Shown here piece after piece: positions 8,192-19,519 of a stretch of DNA of 64,000 nucleotides. The notes below the pieces were generated by a model, which was not told the DNA's origin, did not search any database, and worked only from the letters and a program-made list of their open reading frames with translations. The translations under genes were made by a program, and so were the position numbers. Location: NCBI GenBank assembly GCA_030432025.1, contig JAUIIA010000001.1:1-64000 (forward strand), written 5' to 3'. Source of the stretch: Alphaproteobacteria bacterium. Its GTDB lineage: Bacteria > Pseudomonadota > Alphaproteobacteria > Micavibrionales > Micavibrionaceae. How positions within the stretch are numbered: the first letter of the stretch is position 1; each line of letters starts with the position of its first letter.

Positions 8192-9418
8192 GTGCCTAAG
8201 AAAAAAACAGTCGTAGTTCTCTTTACTTATGGCGGCGGTATGCGCGGCGTTATTCCTGCGCGCATCATGTCGCGTATAGAAGAGCAGACAGGTTTACGCA
8301 TGGCGCAGATGGTCGACGTATTTGCAGGCCCCTCGACCGGTACGATTCTGAATACCGCATTGAATATTCCCGATCCTAAAAACCCGAGCATGCCGAGATT
8401 TAAAGCTGCGCATCTTGTGCGATTTTATGAGCAGGAGGGAATCAAAATTTTCCCGCAAGACCGGTTCAGGGATTTTCGTGCATTTGTGCATGACTTCAAC
8501 AACCGCACCATGAAAATCGGGCAACTTAAATCCCTCTTCCGTCATGGGCACTACGACCCGGGGTACCTTTCCAAATGCCTTTATGATCTGTACGGCGAGC
8601 ACAAGCTGGAAGATTCGCTCAAGAGCCTGATTATCCCTGTCTACAATATCGACAGCCGTCAGTTCGAACCATTACAAGAGCAAGGCGATACTATGGACAC
8701 GCCGGTCCACACGACCAACAATTTTGTTGATGGCGGCGGACACGCCGTGTGGTTCAAAAACATGAAACACGGGCGCAATCAATCCTCTTACGACGTGCAA
8801 CTTCACGATGCCGTTTTGGCGAGTTGTGCTGCACCTACATACTTCCCTTGCCAGCATTTTGCCGCCACCCCGCCCGGGCAAAAACACCCGAAACATTACT
8901 CGGGTATAGACGGCAGCATTTTTGACAATCCCTGCATCAGCTATCACGGCGCAATCCGTCAGCATCTGGATGCAGACACGAATGTGGTGATGATTATTCT
9001 GGGAACAGGCTACACGCTACAATCAATCCGCAAAGACGAATGGAACAGCTATGGCGGCTTGGGTGTCGTTGACCCCGTGAATGACCTGCCGTTGATCAGC
9101 ATCCTGTTCCACGCATCAGAATCTGCACTGGTCGGCAGCTTCAAGGAAGAGCTGGGCGACAACATCTATGTCTTTAATAAATCGATCGCAGGCGCCGACG
9201 AGGTCACAGACAACGATCAGGTCCCGTCAAAGGCGATTGACGATGCCAGCCCGCAAAATCTGGCCAGCATGCATAATTTTGCTGAAAAAATTATCGAAGA
9301 AAACCAGCAGCAATTTGACCGTCTGTGCACCTTTTTGAAGAATCATGCTCAAGATATTGATTCCAAAAATGAAAAAGTGAGTTTCTTTGAAAAGACGAAA
9401 CGCTTTTTCGGATCATAA
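8192..9418 (+). CDS. patatin-like phospholipase family protein
   Basis: A 408-residue patatin-fold hydrolase. The oxyanion loop GGGMRG is at residues 14-19, the nucleophile elbow GPSTG has Ser48, and the second catalytic residue is Asp240 in IDGSIFDNP (usually DGG or DGA). SCAAPTYFP near 211-219 is also typical. It has no signal peptide, so it is probably cytoplasmic and acts on phospholipid or acylglycerol. It starts at GTG 8192 after AAAAGGA. A C-terminal tail beyond residue 300 is not recognised. No nucleotidyltransferase is nearby, so a CBASS role is not supported. Confidence 0.85.
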   Translation: MPKKKTVVVLFTYGGGMRGVIPARIMSRIEEQTGLRMAQMVDVFAGPSTGTILNTALNIPDPKNPSMPRFKAAHLVRFYEQEGIKIFPQDRFRDFRAFVHDFNNRTMKIGQLKSLFRHGHYDPGYLSKCLYDLYGEHKLEDSLKSLIIPVYNIDSRQFEPLQEQGDTMDTPVHTTNNFVDGGGHAVWFKNMKHGRNQSSYDVQLHDAVLASCAAPTYFPCQHFAATPPGQKHPKHYSGIDGSIFDNPCISYHGAIRQHLDADTNVVMIILGTGYTLQSIRKDEWNSYGGLGVVDPVNDLPLISILFHASESALVGSFKEELGDNIYVFNKSIAGADEVTDNDQVPSKAIDDASPQNLASMHNFAEKIIEENQQQFDRLCTFLKNHAQDIDSKNEKVSFFEKTKRFFGS

Positions 9419-9544
9419 AAAATTCAAACACCTCTGTTTTTTCCACCGTAGCCACGGCGGTGCAGCATAAAATATTCGAGCGTTTTTTATTCCCCTTCGC
9501 TAATATGCCAGCAAGAACAATAAGAAACAGCACAGGGGCAAGCT

Positions 9545-10729
9545 ATGCGTACCAGAGCCGGCTCACCATTTGCAGAAATTAAAGATGCCGAAGCACATGT
9601 CGAAAAAGAGTTGCTTCGCATTTTTGAACGCAGCCATAGACGTGACCAGTTAGTCGAAAGACACATGGATCAAACCGTCGGTTCAGGCTGGATCCCCCTC
9701 TCCCTTCAATTCGATAAACGTGTTTCCGCGTATCACATGCCTTCTAAAGGGCCCACGAAAGCCGTTGTTGCACTTAACTTGGGCTGCGAGGGTTCGGCAT
9801 TGTCTTCAGCCCCCAGCATTAATGACGCCCGCGAAAAAGGTGTGGCTTTCCTCGCATTCAGTATGGTTACGCGCGAAGCCGCGGGTGGCAACACGCGGGA
9901 GCAGATCGCGGCGAGTGTTGCTTCCAACGCGTGGTTCAATATCTCGACCATGTCGCCGCTTCATCAGCTTTACAACACAGAGAGAATACCGACATTCCTG
10001 TTGCCGCAATCCGCAGCGGCGGCGATGACACTGGACAACCTCACACATGAAGGTTTCGCGCGCAGAATGGGAGAGCGCATAGATGAAATTCATTTCGTAG
10101 TGCCGTTTTTTGACGCGAGCGGCGCAGGGACGATTTACCCGCTTGAAGGAGGCTTAGGAAAAAGAAGCCTTGGTGAGGCATATCGTCAAACCAGAAACGG
10201 ACTGTGGAGCCTATACGCCAATATCAAGGGCGGTGGAGAACTGGGTACAGGGTTTATTGATCGCTGGGTAACATCGGATGGTTTTTTCTCCCTCGCCAGA
10301 GATCCGAAAACACGCATGCCGACCCGTAAAGAAGGACGAGCCTTACAACTCTATGCGCGGGATGTGGTGAAAAAACTGGAAGGCCTTCCCGCCGACCATC
10401 CCCTGTATCAGATCCCGATGACCTCATGGATGAGTAGTGCTGACGAGGCGTCCTGCCCACATTCAGCGAATTATGTTGCGGAATTGCTAGGCGCGGACCA
10501 GCGCACGGATAAGCTGAAACATATGAATCTGAAGAAACGGGTGAGCTGGATTATATCGGATATTGAAGCCGATTTAGGGGTCGGGGAAACGAATAAAAAC
10601 CTGCCACCACTAACACTCAACCGCCGCCCTGAGCCAACAGTCGAGGATATAGTACGCCAAACTGGCGGCTACGATCCGGATGTGCTTGAAGCCCCGATCG
10701 GTCCGCCCCGCGCTGTTTTGGCAATGTAG
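9545..10729 (+). CDS. conserved-looking protein of unknown function
   Basis: A 394-residue soluble protein with no signal peptide or membrane segment. A region near residues 65-110 (KAVVALNLGCEGSALSSAP) reads like the strand-turn of an alpha/beta fold, and GGN, GCEGS and STMSPLHQLY could be loop motifs, but I cannot assign a family. The C-terminus is Pro-rich. It starts at ATG 9545 with AGGGGC upstream, 126 bp after the patatin gene and in the same direction, so co-transcription is possible. It converges with the aminotransferase, leaving only 3 bp. Confidence 0.7.
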   Translation: MRTRAGSPFAEIKDAEAHVEKELLRIFERSHRRDQLVERHMDQTVGSGWIPLSLQFDKRVSAYHMPSKGPTKAVVALNLGCEGSALSSAPSINDAREKGVAFLAFSMVTREAAGGNTREQIAASVASNAWFNISTMSPLHQLYNTERIPTFLLPQSAAAAMTLDNLTHEGFARRMGERIDEIHFVVPFFDASGAGTIYPLEGGLGKRSLGEAYRQTRNGLWSLYANIKGGGELGTGFIDRWVTSDGFFSLARDPKTRMPTRKEGRALQLYARDVVKKLEGLPADHPLYQIPMTSWMSSADEASCPHSANYVAELLGADQRTDKLKHMNLKKRVSWIISDIEADLGVGETNKNLPPLTLNRRPEPTVEDIVRQTGGYDPDVLEAPIGPPRAVLAM

Positions 10730-10732
10730 AGT

Positions 10733-11980
<1,248 letters not shown>

Positions 11981-11996
11981 TCAGTTTACTTCTTAT

Positions 11997-13049
11997 TTAC
12001 TGGGCATCCGCGGCAACACGCTCGCGAAGCTCAGGAACATTAAAGTCGCACGGACCTGAAAAATCAACATCACAATCATCAAAAAACGCTTTTAAGGGCG
12101 CGAGAACAGGCTCTTTAACTGCATTATGCAGGTAAGTTTGCAAACGCGGGACGTGTTTAAGGTATGTCTCGTTGTCATCCAGCGTGGCCTGCTTAATGAA
12201 CTGGCCGATAACACGGCAGTGGAATTGCGTCGCCATAATGCGGAACCATGCCTGCTGTACCGGGTCCATATCATTAAGGATCTGCGCCTTAACATCCGGC
12301 GCGACAACGCGGCGCGCATCTTCCAGCAAGTTGGTGAAATCATAAATGCTCGGGCCGATCATAGCCCCCTGAAAGTCGAGTATCCCAAGAGCGCTGAGAC
12401 CGTTTTCATTTTTCATGATCATAAGGTTCTGCGCATGGTAGTCGACATGAACAAAACCTTGCGGGCATGGCGGCACGCTTTTCTCGATCTTTTCCCATAC
12501 CGCTTTATACTCATCGACCAGCCCGTCTTCATTAGCGCGGCCACGAGTCATTGGCAGGTACCAGTCAATTACACGGCGGTGACGACGGTGAACATGGCTT
12601 TGGTAATAATCGGGAAGGTCGAGCGGACAGTCCTGATCCGCTATATGATTTAGAATATCGGCCGCGTTGTTATAAAGCTGTGCCTCCTGTGACGGATCGG
12701 CCTCCACCGTGTCACGCAGGCAGGCATCACCAAAATCTTCGAGCAGCAGATAGCCCTGCTCCGTGTTGCCCTCATATATCTCCGGTGCGCGAACACCGAT
12801 GGAACGCAACCATTCCGATATTCTGATGAAATCGCCAAGTGCATGGCCGGGTGTGGCATGCGGGGAATTATCCGGCACGGTTTCCATCAGGATCGCGCTT
12901 TGCGTTCCCTTGGTCACACGAAAATAACGGCGGATGGAGGAATCCTTTCCGACCGGTTTATCAATGCGCCAACCATGTTGCTCCAAGAACATCCTGCGGT
13001 GGTCCTCATCAAAAATGGGCTGAAGTTGTGCGGCATGCGCCAGATTCAT
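11997..13049 (-). CDS. AmgK-like sugar kinase (aminoglycoside phosphotransferase fold)
   Basis: A 350-residue protein kinase-like phosphotransferase. The catalytic loop HVDYHAQN spans residues 201-208 (Asp203) and the metal-binding Asp225 lies in ILDFQGA. It resembles AmgK, the N-acetylmuramate/N-acetylglucosamine anomeric kinase of peptidoglycan recycling, which usually accompanies murU (and tsaE). No murU or tsaE is present on either side here, so the substrate is uncertain. It probably shares a transcript with the downstream aminotransferase. Confidence 0.75.
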   Translation of the reverse strand: MNLAHAAQLQPIFDEDHRRMFLEQHGWRIDKPVGKDSSIRRYFRVTKGTQSAILMETVPDNSPHATPGHALGDFIRISEWLRSIGVRAPEIYEGNTEQGYLLLEDFGDACLRDTVEADPSQEAQLYNNAADILNHIADQDCPLDLPDYYQSHVHRRHRRVIDWYLPMTRGRANEDGLVDEYKAVWEKIEKSVPPCPQGFVHVDYHAQNLMIMKNENGLSALGILDFQGAMIGPSIYDFTNLLEDARRVVAPDVKAQILNDMDPVQQAWFRIMATQFHCRVIGQFIKQATLDDNETYLKHVPRLQTYLHNAVKEPVLAPLKAFFDDCDVDFSGPCDFNVPELRERVAADAQ

Positions 13050-13078
13050 AGGGCTTTATGACTTGTATATAGAGTTAC

Positions 13079-13513
13079 TTATTCCGATGAATTTTTGGAC
13101 GATTTGTTAATCATGGCATTAATCGCGTCCAAATGTTTTTGCGACACGCCACCGCGCTTTTGCGGTGCACCGGGGTCCTCAAGACCAAAAATCTGCGGCG
13201 AGCCCGCTACGGCTTTCAATATTTCCATACCGAATTGTTCGTCTTCGTTTTTCGGCTTCGGTGCGGCTTGTTTCGGGGCCTGCGGCTGTTTCGTTGCTTC
13301 ACTCGCCTTTTGTGCCGCGGCATCGGCTCTACCGGATGCTACACGTTCGATATTATAGGCAACTATGCCGGAAAGATGCGGTTTTGCCAGTGTATGCAGA
13401 AGTTTATTGTCTTCAAAGGTCCAGGCAATGATTTGCTGGCGGGCTTTCACGCGATTACCGCCGCTCATCTTGAGGGCGTCTTTGATCCGGCTATTGAGGT
13501 ATTCCATAGACAT
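13079..13513 (-). CDS. hypothetical protein with Ala/Pro/Lys linker
   Basis: A 144-residue unrecognised protein. Residues 1-60 look like a compact helical domain (MEYLNSRIKDALKMSGGNRVKARQ, then KLLHTLAKPHLSGIVAYNIERV). Residues 60-90 are a low-complexity A/K/P/Q linker, and a short C-terminal helix follows. No signal peptide. It is followed after 29 bp by the amgK-like gene on the same strand, suggesting one operon. A start two codons later is equally possible. Confidence 0.65.
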   Translation of the reverse strand: MSMEYLNSRIKDALKMSGGNRVKARQQIIAWTFEDNKLLHTLAKPHLSGIVAYNIERVASGRADAAAQKASEATKQPQAPKQAAPKPKNEDEQFGMEILKAVAGSPQIFGLEDPGAPQKRGGVSQKHLDAINAMINKSSKNSSE

Positions 13514-13576
13514 AAAGGATGCCTTTTTTATGCTTATTCCTTAAGCATGACATATTTTCGGCTTTTACAAAAGGTT

Positions 13577-14494
13577 TTAACCCACATGTCCGGTGACTGA
13601 CGGGTCGGAGACCCCCGCAAAACGCGTGTCGTGATCGAACTTATATCCCTGCATTTTGCTGAAGAAATGGCCGAAAAGACGGCGGTGGTTTTCGAATTGA
13701 TGCTCATCGCCATGCGCGACTTCAAAATGGGCCTGCACGCCTAGCATATTGCCGTAACTAACGGCTTCGATGACACCATCGGGAGCGACGGCATTAATGC
13801 GGAATTTTGCTCTTAAATCGCTATTTTCCGGCTGATTCCAGCTTTTGATGGTTATGCCTTCACCATGAACCGAATTTACCGGCAAATCGCCTTTGCCGAA
13901 AATCTCGCGCATGATGGTACCGTCACTGATGTAAATCTCGTGAACCGTGCGACCGATCTCTTCCGGTTCCATTAAACCATTCTGGTTAAAGTCATTTCTG
14001 TAGCCCGAGGCGTGGTCAATTCCGCCAGCGTCCGAGAGTTTTTCCAAACGCCCGCCAAACGCGACAATCATTTCCTGCATACCGCGGCATATCCCCAGTG
14101 TTGGGATATTCAGGCTTTCCGCCTTCCATGCCATTTGCATGGCTGTCATATCGCGTTGAATGTCACGCAAATCGTCTTTACGCAGCGGCCACTGGTGATC
14201 ATCCTTGTATAAAGGATCATAAAACATGGGGTGGATATTGGCGTTTCCACCCGGAAGCAATACACCATGGGCGCCCTGTAACGCGGCGTTCATCTCTTCA
14301 TCGCTTGCGCCGACTTTGACGAAATCGATCTCAATACCGGCCTTTTTAAAAGGCTCTATCCAGCGTGGATTAAGATTGATATGACCATCAGGACATAAAG
14401 GCGCAAGCACGGCAACGCGCAGGCCCTGCCCCCTATATTGCAGGAATTCGTCAGGAACAGCTAAACCGTCTAACTCAGTGGTCTTTTGAGACAT
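13577..14494 (-). CDS. class I glutamine amidotransferase-like hydrolase (peptidase C26 type)
   Basis: A 305-residue protein of the gamma-glutamyl-gamma-aminobutyrate hydrolase (PuuD-like) group. The nucleophile Cys136 lies in the elbow GICRGMQE, and the other triad members are His256 and Glu258 in GVQAHFEV. The PGGNANIHP loop (81-89) resembles the oxyanion region. The usual QWHPE is changed to QAHFE but the His-x-Glu pair is kept. It likely cleaves gamma-glutamyl bonds in the cytosol; the substrate is unknown. Confidence 0.8.
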   Translation of the reverse strand: MSQKTTELDGLAVPDEFLQYRGQGLRVAVLAPLCPDGHINLNPRWIEPFKKAGIEIDFVKVGASDEEMNAALQGAHGVLLPGGNANIHPMFYDPLYKDDHQWPLRKDDLRDIQRDMTAMQMAWKAESLNIPTLGICRGMQEMIVAFGGRLEKLSDAGGIDHASGYRNDFNQNGLMEPEEIGRTVHEIYISDGTIMREIFGKGDLPVNSVHGEGITIKSWNQPENSDLRAKFRINAVAPDGVIEAVSYGNMLGVQAHFEVAHGDEHQFENHRRLFGHFFSKMQGYKFDHDTRFAGVSDPSVTGHVG

Positions 14495-14614
14495 ACGCCA
14501 ACATTTAACACATTTGCTTACTAAATTAGTAACAAAACATCGCGTTTCGATACATTATCAACGTCTTTATTAGCAAGACGAAAGCAAATATGCAAATCTC
14601 TTATGGAAACAAAA

Positions 14615-17600
14615 TCAAAGTGAGCTTAGCTCAGCCATGAGGCTATGAGTGCCTTTGACACGTTTTGTCGGCGTATCCCAGTGGCGGATGGCGACGAGCT
14701 TATGATCGGGACGCAGCTTAATGGCCCCGCCTTTGGAGGTCATCCAATGCATAAGACCTTCTAGATTGGGCGGTGCATCCTTGTGGAAACCGATGACCGC
14801 ACCCTTCGGCCCCGCTTCCACGGACGACACACCCGCTTTCTTACACAGTTGTTTGATCTTCACGATATGGATGAGGTTTTGAACCTCTTCGGGCAGGTCG
14901 CCGAAACGGTCGATGAGTTCCGCGGCGAAGCTTTCGATGTCTTCGGGTTCGAGCAGATCGGATAAGCGACGGTAGAGGCTCATGCGGACACCAAGGTCCG
15001 GAACGTATGTTTCGGGAATAAGAACCGATGTACCGACATTGATGGTTGGCGACCATTGATCGCGTTCAGGCATGTCATCAAGATCGACACCTTCGCGGGC
15101 CATGGCGACGGCTTCCTCCAGCATTTGTTGGTAAAGCTCGACACCGACTTCCTTGATGTGACCGGATTGCTGATCGCCGAGCAGGTTCCCTGCCCCGCGG
15201 ATATCCATGTCGTGACTGGCGAGCTGGAAACCGCTACCCAGTGTATCGAGGGTTTCCATGACTTCGAGGCGCTTGGTCGCGTTCGGGGTCAGTAATTCAT
15301 TCGCTGGCCATGTGAGATAGGCGTAGGCGCGCACCTTCGAACGGCCGATACGTCCACGGATCTGATAAAGCTGCGCGAGGCCGAACATATCGGCACGGTG
15401 GATAATCATGGTGTTAGCGGTTGGAATGTCGATACCGCTTTCGATGATGTTGGTCGCAAGCAGCACATCATATTGCCCGTCATAAAAGGCGCTCATGCGG
15501 TCTTCCAGGTCAGTGGCAGACATTTGCCCGTGCGCGGCGATGACTTTGACTTCCGGAACCTCTTCTTTCAGCATGTTTTCAAGGTCTTCCATGTCACTGA
15601 TACGCGGACACACATAGAAAGACTGACCGCCGCGATAATGTTCACGCAGCAGCGCCTCGCGGATAACCATGATGTCCATCGGCATTACGAATGTGCGGAC
15701 AGCAAGGCGGTCAACGGGGGGTGTGGTGATGAGCGACATTTCCTTCACACCCGTCAGCGACATTTGCAGCGTACGCGGGATCGGCGTCGCGGTCAGAGTC
15801 AGGACGTGGACGTTATTCTTTAGCTGTTTCAGGCGCTCTTTCTGCTTCACGCCGAAACGCTGTTCTTCATCGACGATCAGCAGACCAAGATTGTCGAATT
15901 TCACGCTTTCAGCAAACAGAGCGTGTGTGCCGACAACGATATTGACCGAACCGTCGCGCATACCGTCTTTAGTAGCCGTGGCGTCCTTTGCACTGACCAG
16001 CCTTGAGAGTTGTTCAACGCGCAGACCCGTACCCGCAAAGCGCGCCATGAAGTTTTTGTAATGCTGGCGGACGAGCAAGGTTGTCGGCGCTACGACAGCG
16101 ACCTGATAGCCATCCATGGCGGCAACGTAAGCGGCACGCAATGCAACTTCGGTTTTACCAAACCCCACATCGCCACAGACAAGACGGTCCATCGGGTGGG
16201 TTTTGGCCATGCTTTTGAGCGTGGAGTCGATGGCGCGGTCCTGATCCTCCGTTTCCTGATACGGGAAGCGGGAGGCAAATTCGTTGTAGAGTTCTTTTGA
16301 AATTTCGATCGGCTTTGTTTTCTTAAGCTGACGCGCGGCGGCGATTTTAAGGAGGCCATCAGCCATCGCCATGAGGTCTTTTTTGACTTTGGCTTTACGC
16401 GCTTGCCACCCCGCCCCGCCGAGCTTATCGAGTTGCACCGTGCCTTCATCCGCGCCGAAACGGGAAAGGACTTCGATGTTTTCCACGGGTACGAATAAAC
16501 GGTCCCCGCCGGCATATTCGATTTTGAGGCAGTCATGATAGGTCTTACCAACGGTGACGGTTTCAAGCTCGAGGAATTTACCGATGCCGTGCTCGATATG
16601 TGTGACCAGATCACCTTCATCAAGGGAAGAGACTTCGCGCAGAAAGTTATCGGCTTTTTTCTTCTTCGAGGCTTTACGTGCGAGACGGTCGCCGAGAATG
16701 TCTTGCTCGGTCAGAACGGCAAGATCAGGCGCGGTAAAGCCATGTTCCAGCGCGAGAATGCACAGGCCGATTTCATGCGATTTCAGTTTCTTCAGCTCTT
16801 CTGCCGCATCTACCGCCTTCAGGTTCGTGATGTTGACGGCGTCCAGCATGGTTTGCACACGCTGGCGGGAGCCTTCAGAGTAACAAGCGATCAGAACTTT
16901 ACGGGTATTATCCTGCAGCGAAGACAAATGGGTTTTGAGTTCGCCCATCAAATCTCCATCCTGTAAGGCACGGATATCCGCGAAGTCGCGGGCTTTTTTG
17001 ACAGCAGGTGTTTCGTCGTTAGGTGCCGCGAAAGGCGAGAGAAATTCAGCAGAGGCAATTACGCGTTGCCATTCAGTTTCCAGCAGATAGAGACGATCCG
17101 GTTTAAGGGCACGGTAGATGGCTCCCGAGAGGCTGACGTCTTTGGACTTCTTTTCATTCGCAGCTTTTTCGAGCGTTTTGCGGGATTGGTAGAAATCCTC
17201 GATCTGATCCATGCGCTCGGCTTCGGCGCGGCGACCGTGATGATCGAGCGTAACTTCATGCCCACCCACGTAATCAAAGACTGTATCCATGCTTTCGTAA
17301 AACAAAGGTAGCCAGTGCTCCATACCATTATAACGGCGGCCTTCGGAGACGGATTCATAAAGCGGGTCGTTTTGCACAACGCCGAACGCTTCGCGATAGC
17401 CTGCGCGAAAACGGTCGATGGATTCATCGTTGAGGAAAAATTCAGTAACGGGTTGCAGACTGAAACTGTCGACATCTTTGTCCGTCACCTGAGTCAGTGG
17501 ATCGAAGCTGCGGATGCTTTCGACTTCATCGCCGAAAAGGTCGAGGCGGACGGGCTCTTCTTCGCCAGGTGGAAACAAATCAACAATACCGCCCCGCATG

Positions 17601-18106
17601 GCGTATTCCCCAGCTTCACGAACAGTTTCGGTACGGCTGTAGCCGTTGGCGATTAGATAAGCCTGCAATTCGTCCACGTCGACGCGGGAGGATTTGGAAG
17701 CGGAGAATGAGGCATCGGCCAGTGCTGTGCGCGGCATAACCCGTTGGGAGGCGGCGTTGACAGTCGTAATTAAAATACGCGGATAACGGCGGCTTTCTTT
17801 TTGCCAAATCAACAATTGCGAAAGCGCAGCCACACGGCGGGCCACAACATCCGCGTTGGGTGAAACGCGGTCATAGGGCAGACAATCCCATGCAGGGAAA
17901 TCGATGACTTCGACATCAGGCGCGAAGAAAGATAACAGCTCCTTTAACGTGGCAACGCGGGTGTCATCCAAAGCGATATGGACCAACACTTGGTCGTTGG
18001 GCATCAAGGCGCGTGCTTTTTCGGCCAGAACACGTGCATCGTGTCCTTCGGGCGCGCTATAAATCACCTGATCGCTATTACTCAACTTTTCCGCAGCTTC
18101 GGCCAT
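14615..18106 (-). CDS. mfd: transcription-repair coupling factor
   Basis: Removes stalled RNA polymerase and recruits UvrA to DNA lesions. It has 1,163 residues. An N-terminal UvrB-like region is followed by the RNA polymerase-interaction domain (EGDLVTHIEHGIGKFLELE), then a RecG-like translocase with Walker A GDVGFGKTE, DEEQ box VDEEQRFG and TATPIPRT, the TRG region GRIGRSKVRAYAYL, and the C-terminal autoinhibitory domain. It is divergent from btaA across 78 bp. uvrA lies 30 kb away in the same window. Confidence 0.97.
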   Translation of the reverse strand: MAEAAEKLSNSDQVIYSAPEGHDARVLAEKARALMPNDQVLVHIALDDTRVATLKELLSFFAPDVEVIDFPAWDCLPYDRVSPNADVVARRVAALSQLLIWQKESRRYPRILITTVNAASQRVMPRTALADASFSASKSSRVDVDELQAYLIANGYSRTETVREAGEYAMRGGIVDLFPPGEEEPVRLDLFGDEVESIRSFDPLTQVTDKDVDSFSLQPVTEFFLNDESIDRFRAGYREAFGVVQNDPLYESVSEGRRYNGMEHWLPLFYESMDTVFDYVGGHEVTLDHHGRRAEAERMDQIEDFYQSRKTLEKAANEKKSKDVSLSGAIYRALKPDRLYLLETEWQRVIASAEFLSPFAAPNDETPAVKKARDFADIRALQDGDLMGELKTHLSSLQDNTRKVLIACYSEGSRQRVQTMLDAVNITNLKAVDAAEELKKLKSHEIGLCILALEHGFTAPDLAVLTEQDILGDRLARKASKKKKADNFLREVSSLDEGDLVTHIEHGIGKFLELETVTVGKTYHDCLKIEYAGGDRLFVPVENIEVLSRFGADEGTVQLDKLGGAGWQARKAKVKKDLMAMADGLLKIAAARQLKKTKPIEISKELYNEFASRFPYQETEDQDRAIDSTLKSMAKTHPMDRLVCGDVGFGKTEVALRAAYVAAMDGYQVAVVAPTTLLVRQHYKNFMARFAGTGLRVEQLSRLVSAKDATATKDGMRDGSVNIVVGTHALFAESVKFDNLGLLIVDEEQRFGVKQKERLKQLKNNVHVLTLTATPIPRTLQMSLTGVKEMSLITTPPVDRLAVRTFVMPMDIMVIREALLREHYRGGQSFYVCPRISDMEDLENMLKEEVPEVKVIAAHGQMSATDLEDRMSAFYDGQYDVLLATNIIESGIDIPTANTMIIHRADMFGLAQLYQIRGRIGRSKVRAYAYLTWPANELLTPNATKRLEVMETLDTLGSGFQLASHDMDIRGAGNLLGDQQSGHIKEVGVELYQQMLEEAVAMAREGVDLDDMPERDQWSPTINVGTSVLIPETYVPDLGVRMSLYRRLSDLLEPEDIESFAAELIDRFGDLPEEVQNLIHIVKIKQLCKKAGVSSVEAGPKGAVIGFHKDAPPNLEGLMHWMTSKGGAIKLRPDHKLVAIRHWDTPTKRVKGTHSLMAELSSL

Positions 18107-18184
18107 TGCAATTCCAGAAAACCCGTTGTATCTCTCGGCTTTTATATATATAGCTTTTAGAGTTAATCAAAGGGATGATTCATA

Positions 18185-19516
18185 ATGAGTGCAGAACAAG
18201 CCACTACCGACAATAACGATGTCGCGAAAACAGACGCCGACACGATGGTCGAAAAACCGAATGCCAAACTTCTCAAAGAGGCCGTGCATGACCACAAAGC
18301 CCTGAGTAAAAAAGGCTTTCTAGAAAGGCTCTTCACTCTGTCATTCCGTGGTTTTGTTTACCCACAAATCTGGGAAGACCCTGAAGTTGATCTGGAAGGG
18401 CTGAAGCTGGACGAGCACAGCCGCATTATGACCATCGCATCAGGTGGTTGTAACGTCATGAATTACCTGACAGAAAAACCACAGCGTGTTGCCGCGATTG
18501 ATTTGAACCCTGCGCACGTTGCGCTGACCCGCCTGAAAATCGCCGCCATCAAGCACCTGCCTGATTACGAGAGCTTCTTTGCCTTTTTCGGTCACGCTGA
18601 CGAGAAAAAGAATATTGAAAACTACGACAAGTACATAGCGCCCCATCTTGATAAATTCTCAAAAGATTATTGGGAAGGTTGGAGCCCGTTCCGCGGACGT
18701 CGCATAAATTACTTTAGAAAAAACATCTATCAGTTTGGTTTGCTTGGCCGATTCATTTCCGTTGTGCACATCCTCGCTAAAATTTACGGTGAAGACCCAC
18801 GTGAAATCCTGACTGCGAAAACAATAAAAGAGCAAGGCGAAATTTTCGACCGTACGCTCGGTCCGATTTTCGATAAAAAATTCGTCCGCTTTATCTGCAA
18901 CATGCCGCCTGCCCTTTACGGTCTAGGCATCCCGCCTTCACAGTTCGACGAATTGCGCGGCGGCGAAGAAAACGACATGGCTGATATTTTGCGCGCACGT
19001 CTGCGTCGCTTGGCTGTCGACTTCCCGATTGAAGATAACTACTTCGCATGGCAAGCATTCGGCCGCGGTTATGACCGTGCATACAAGCGCGCTATTCCGC
19101 GTTACCTCGCAGAAAAGAATTACGAAACACTGAAAGCCAATGCGGACAAGGTGGAAGTTCACCACACATCCATTACCGGCTTCCTTGAATCACAACCTCC
19201 GGGCAGTCTGGACTGCTATGTTTTCCTTGATGCTCAAGACTGGATGAATGCCCAGCAGCTGAACGAGTTGTGGAATGAAGTTGTCCGTACAGCGGAACCG
19301 GGTGCTCGCATTATCTTCCGTACTGCGGGCGATGAGTCTCCATTGGAAGAAGCTTTGGAGAAAGACCTGCTCGCCAAGTTCCACTACGACCCATCCGCGT
19401 CTGTCGAAGCCGTGAAGAAGGACCGCTCCTCTATCTACGGCGGTTTCCACGTTTACACGCTCGGTGGTGAAGTGGCCGCACAGAAAGCCAAGAACGCCCG
19501 CGCGAAGAAGGCTTAA
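18185..19516 (+). CDS. btaA: BtaA, S-adenosylmethionine:diacylglycerol 3-amino-3-carboxypropyltransferase (DUF3419)
   Basis: First step of betaine-lipid (DGTS) synthesis: transfers the aminocarboxypropyl group of S-adenosylmethionine to diacylglycerol. It has 443 residues. SAM-binding-like IMTIASGGCNVMNYL with AAIDLNPAHVALTRLK follows a membrane-associated N-terminus (YPQIWEDPEVDLEGL), and the C-terminal half contains FLDAQDWM and RIIFRTAGDESPLE. It starts at ATG 18185 after AAAGGGATG. btaB follows after 3 bp. No Pho box is evident in the 78-bp upstream gap. Confidence 0.88.
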   Translation: MSAEQATTDNNDVAKTDADTMVEKPNAKLLKEAVHDHKALSKKGFLERLFTLSFRGFVYPQIWEDPEVDLEGLKLDEHSRIMTIASGGCNVMNYLTEKPQRVAAIDLNPAHVALTRLKIAAIKHLPDYESFFAFFGHADEKKNIENYDKYIAPHLDKFSKDYWEGWSPFRGRRINYFRKNIYQFGLLGRFISVVHILAKIYGEDPREILTAKTIKEQGEIFDRTLGPIFDKKFVRFICNMPPALYGLGIPPSQFDELRGGEENDMADILRARLRRLAVDFPIEDNYFAWQAFGRGYDRAYKRAIPRYLAEKNYETLKANADKVEVHHTSITGFLESQPPGSLDCYVFLDAQDWMNAQQLNELWNEVVRTAEPGARIIFRTAGDESPLEEALEKDLLAKFHYDPSASVEAVKKDRSSIYGGFHVYTLGGEVAAQKAKNARAKKA

Positions 19517-19519
19517 GCA

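Noticed and set aside
8192-9418. Patatin gene as a CBASS or other antiphage effector
   Set aside because: No nucleotide cyclase, Cap or mobile element is nearby; the next gene shows no CD-NTase motif.
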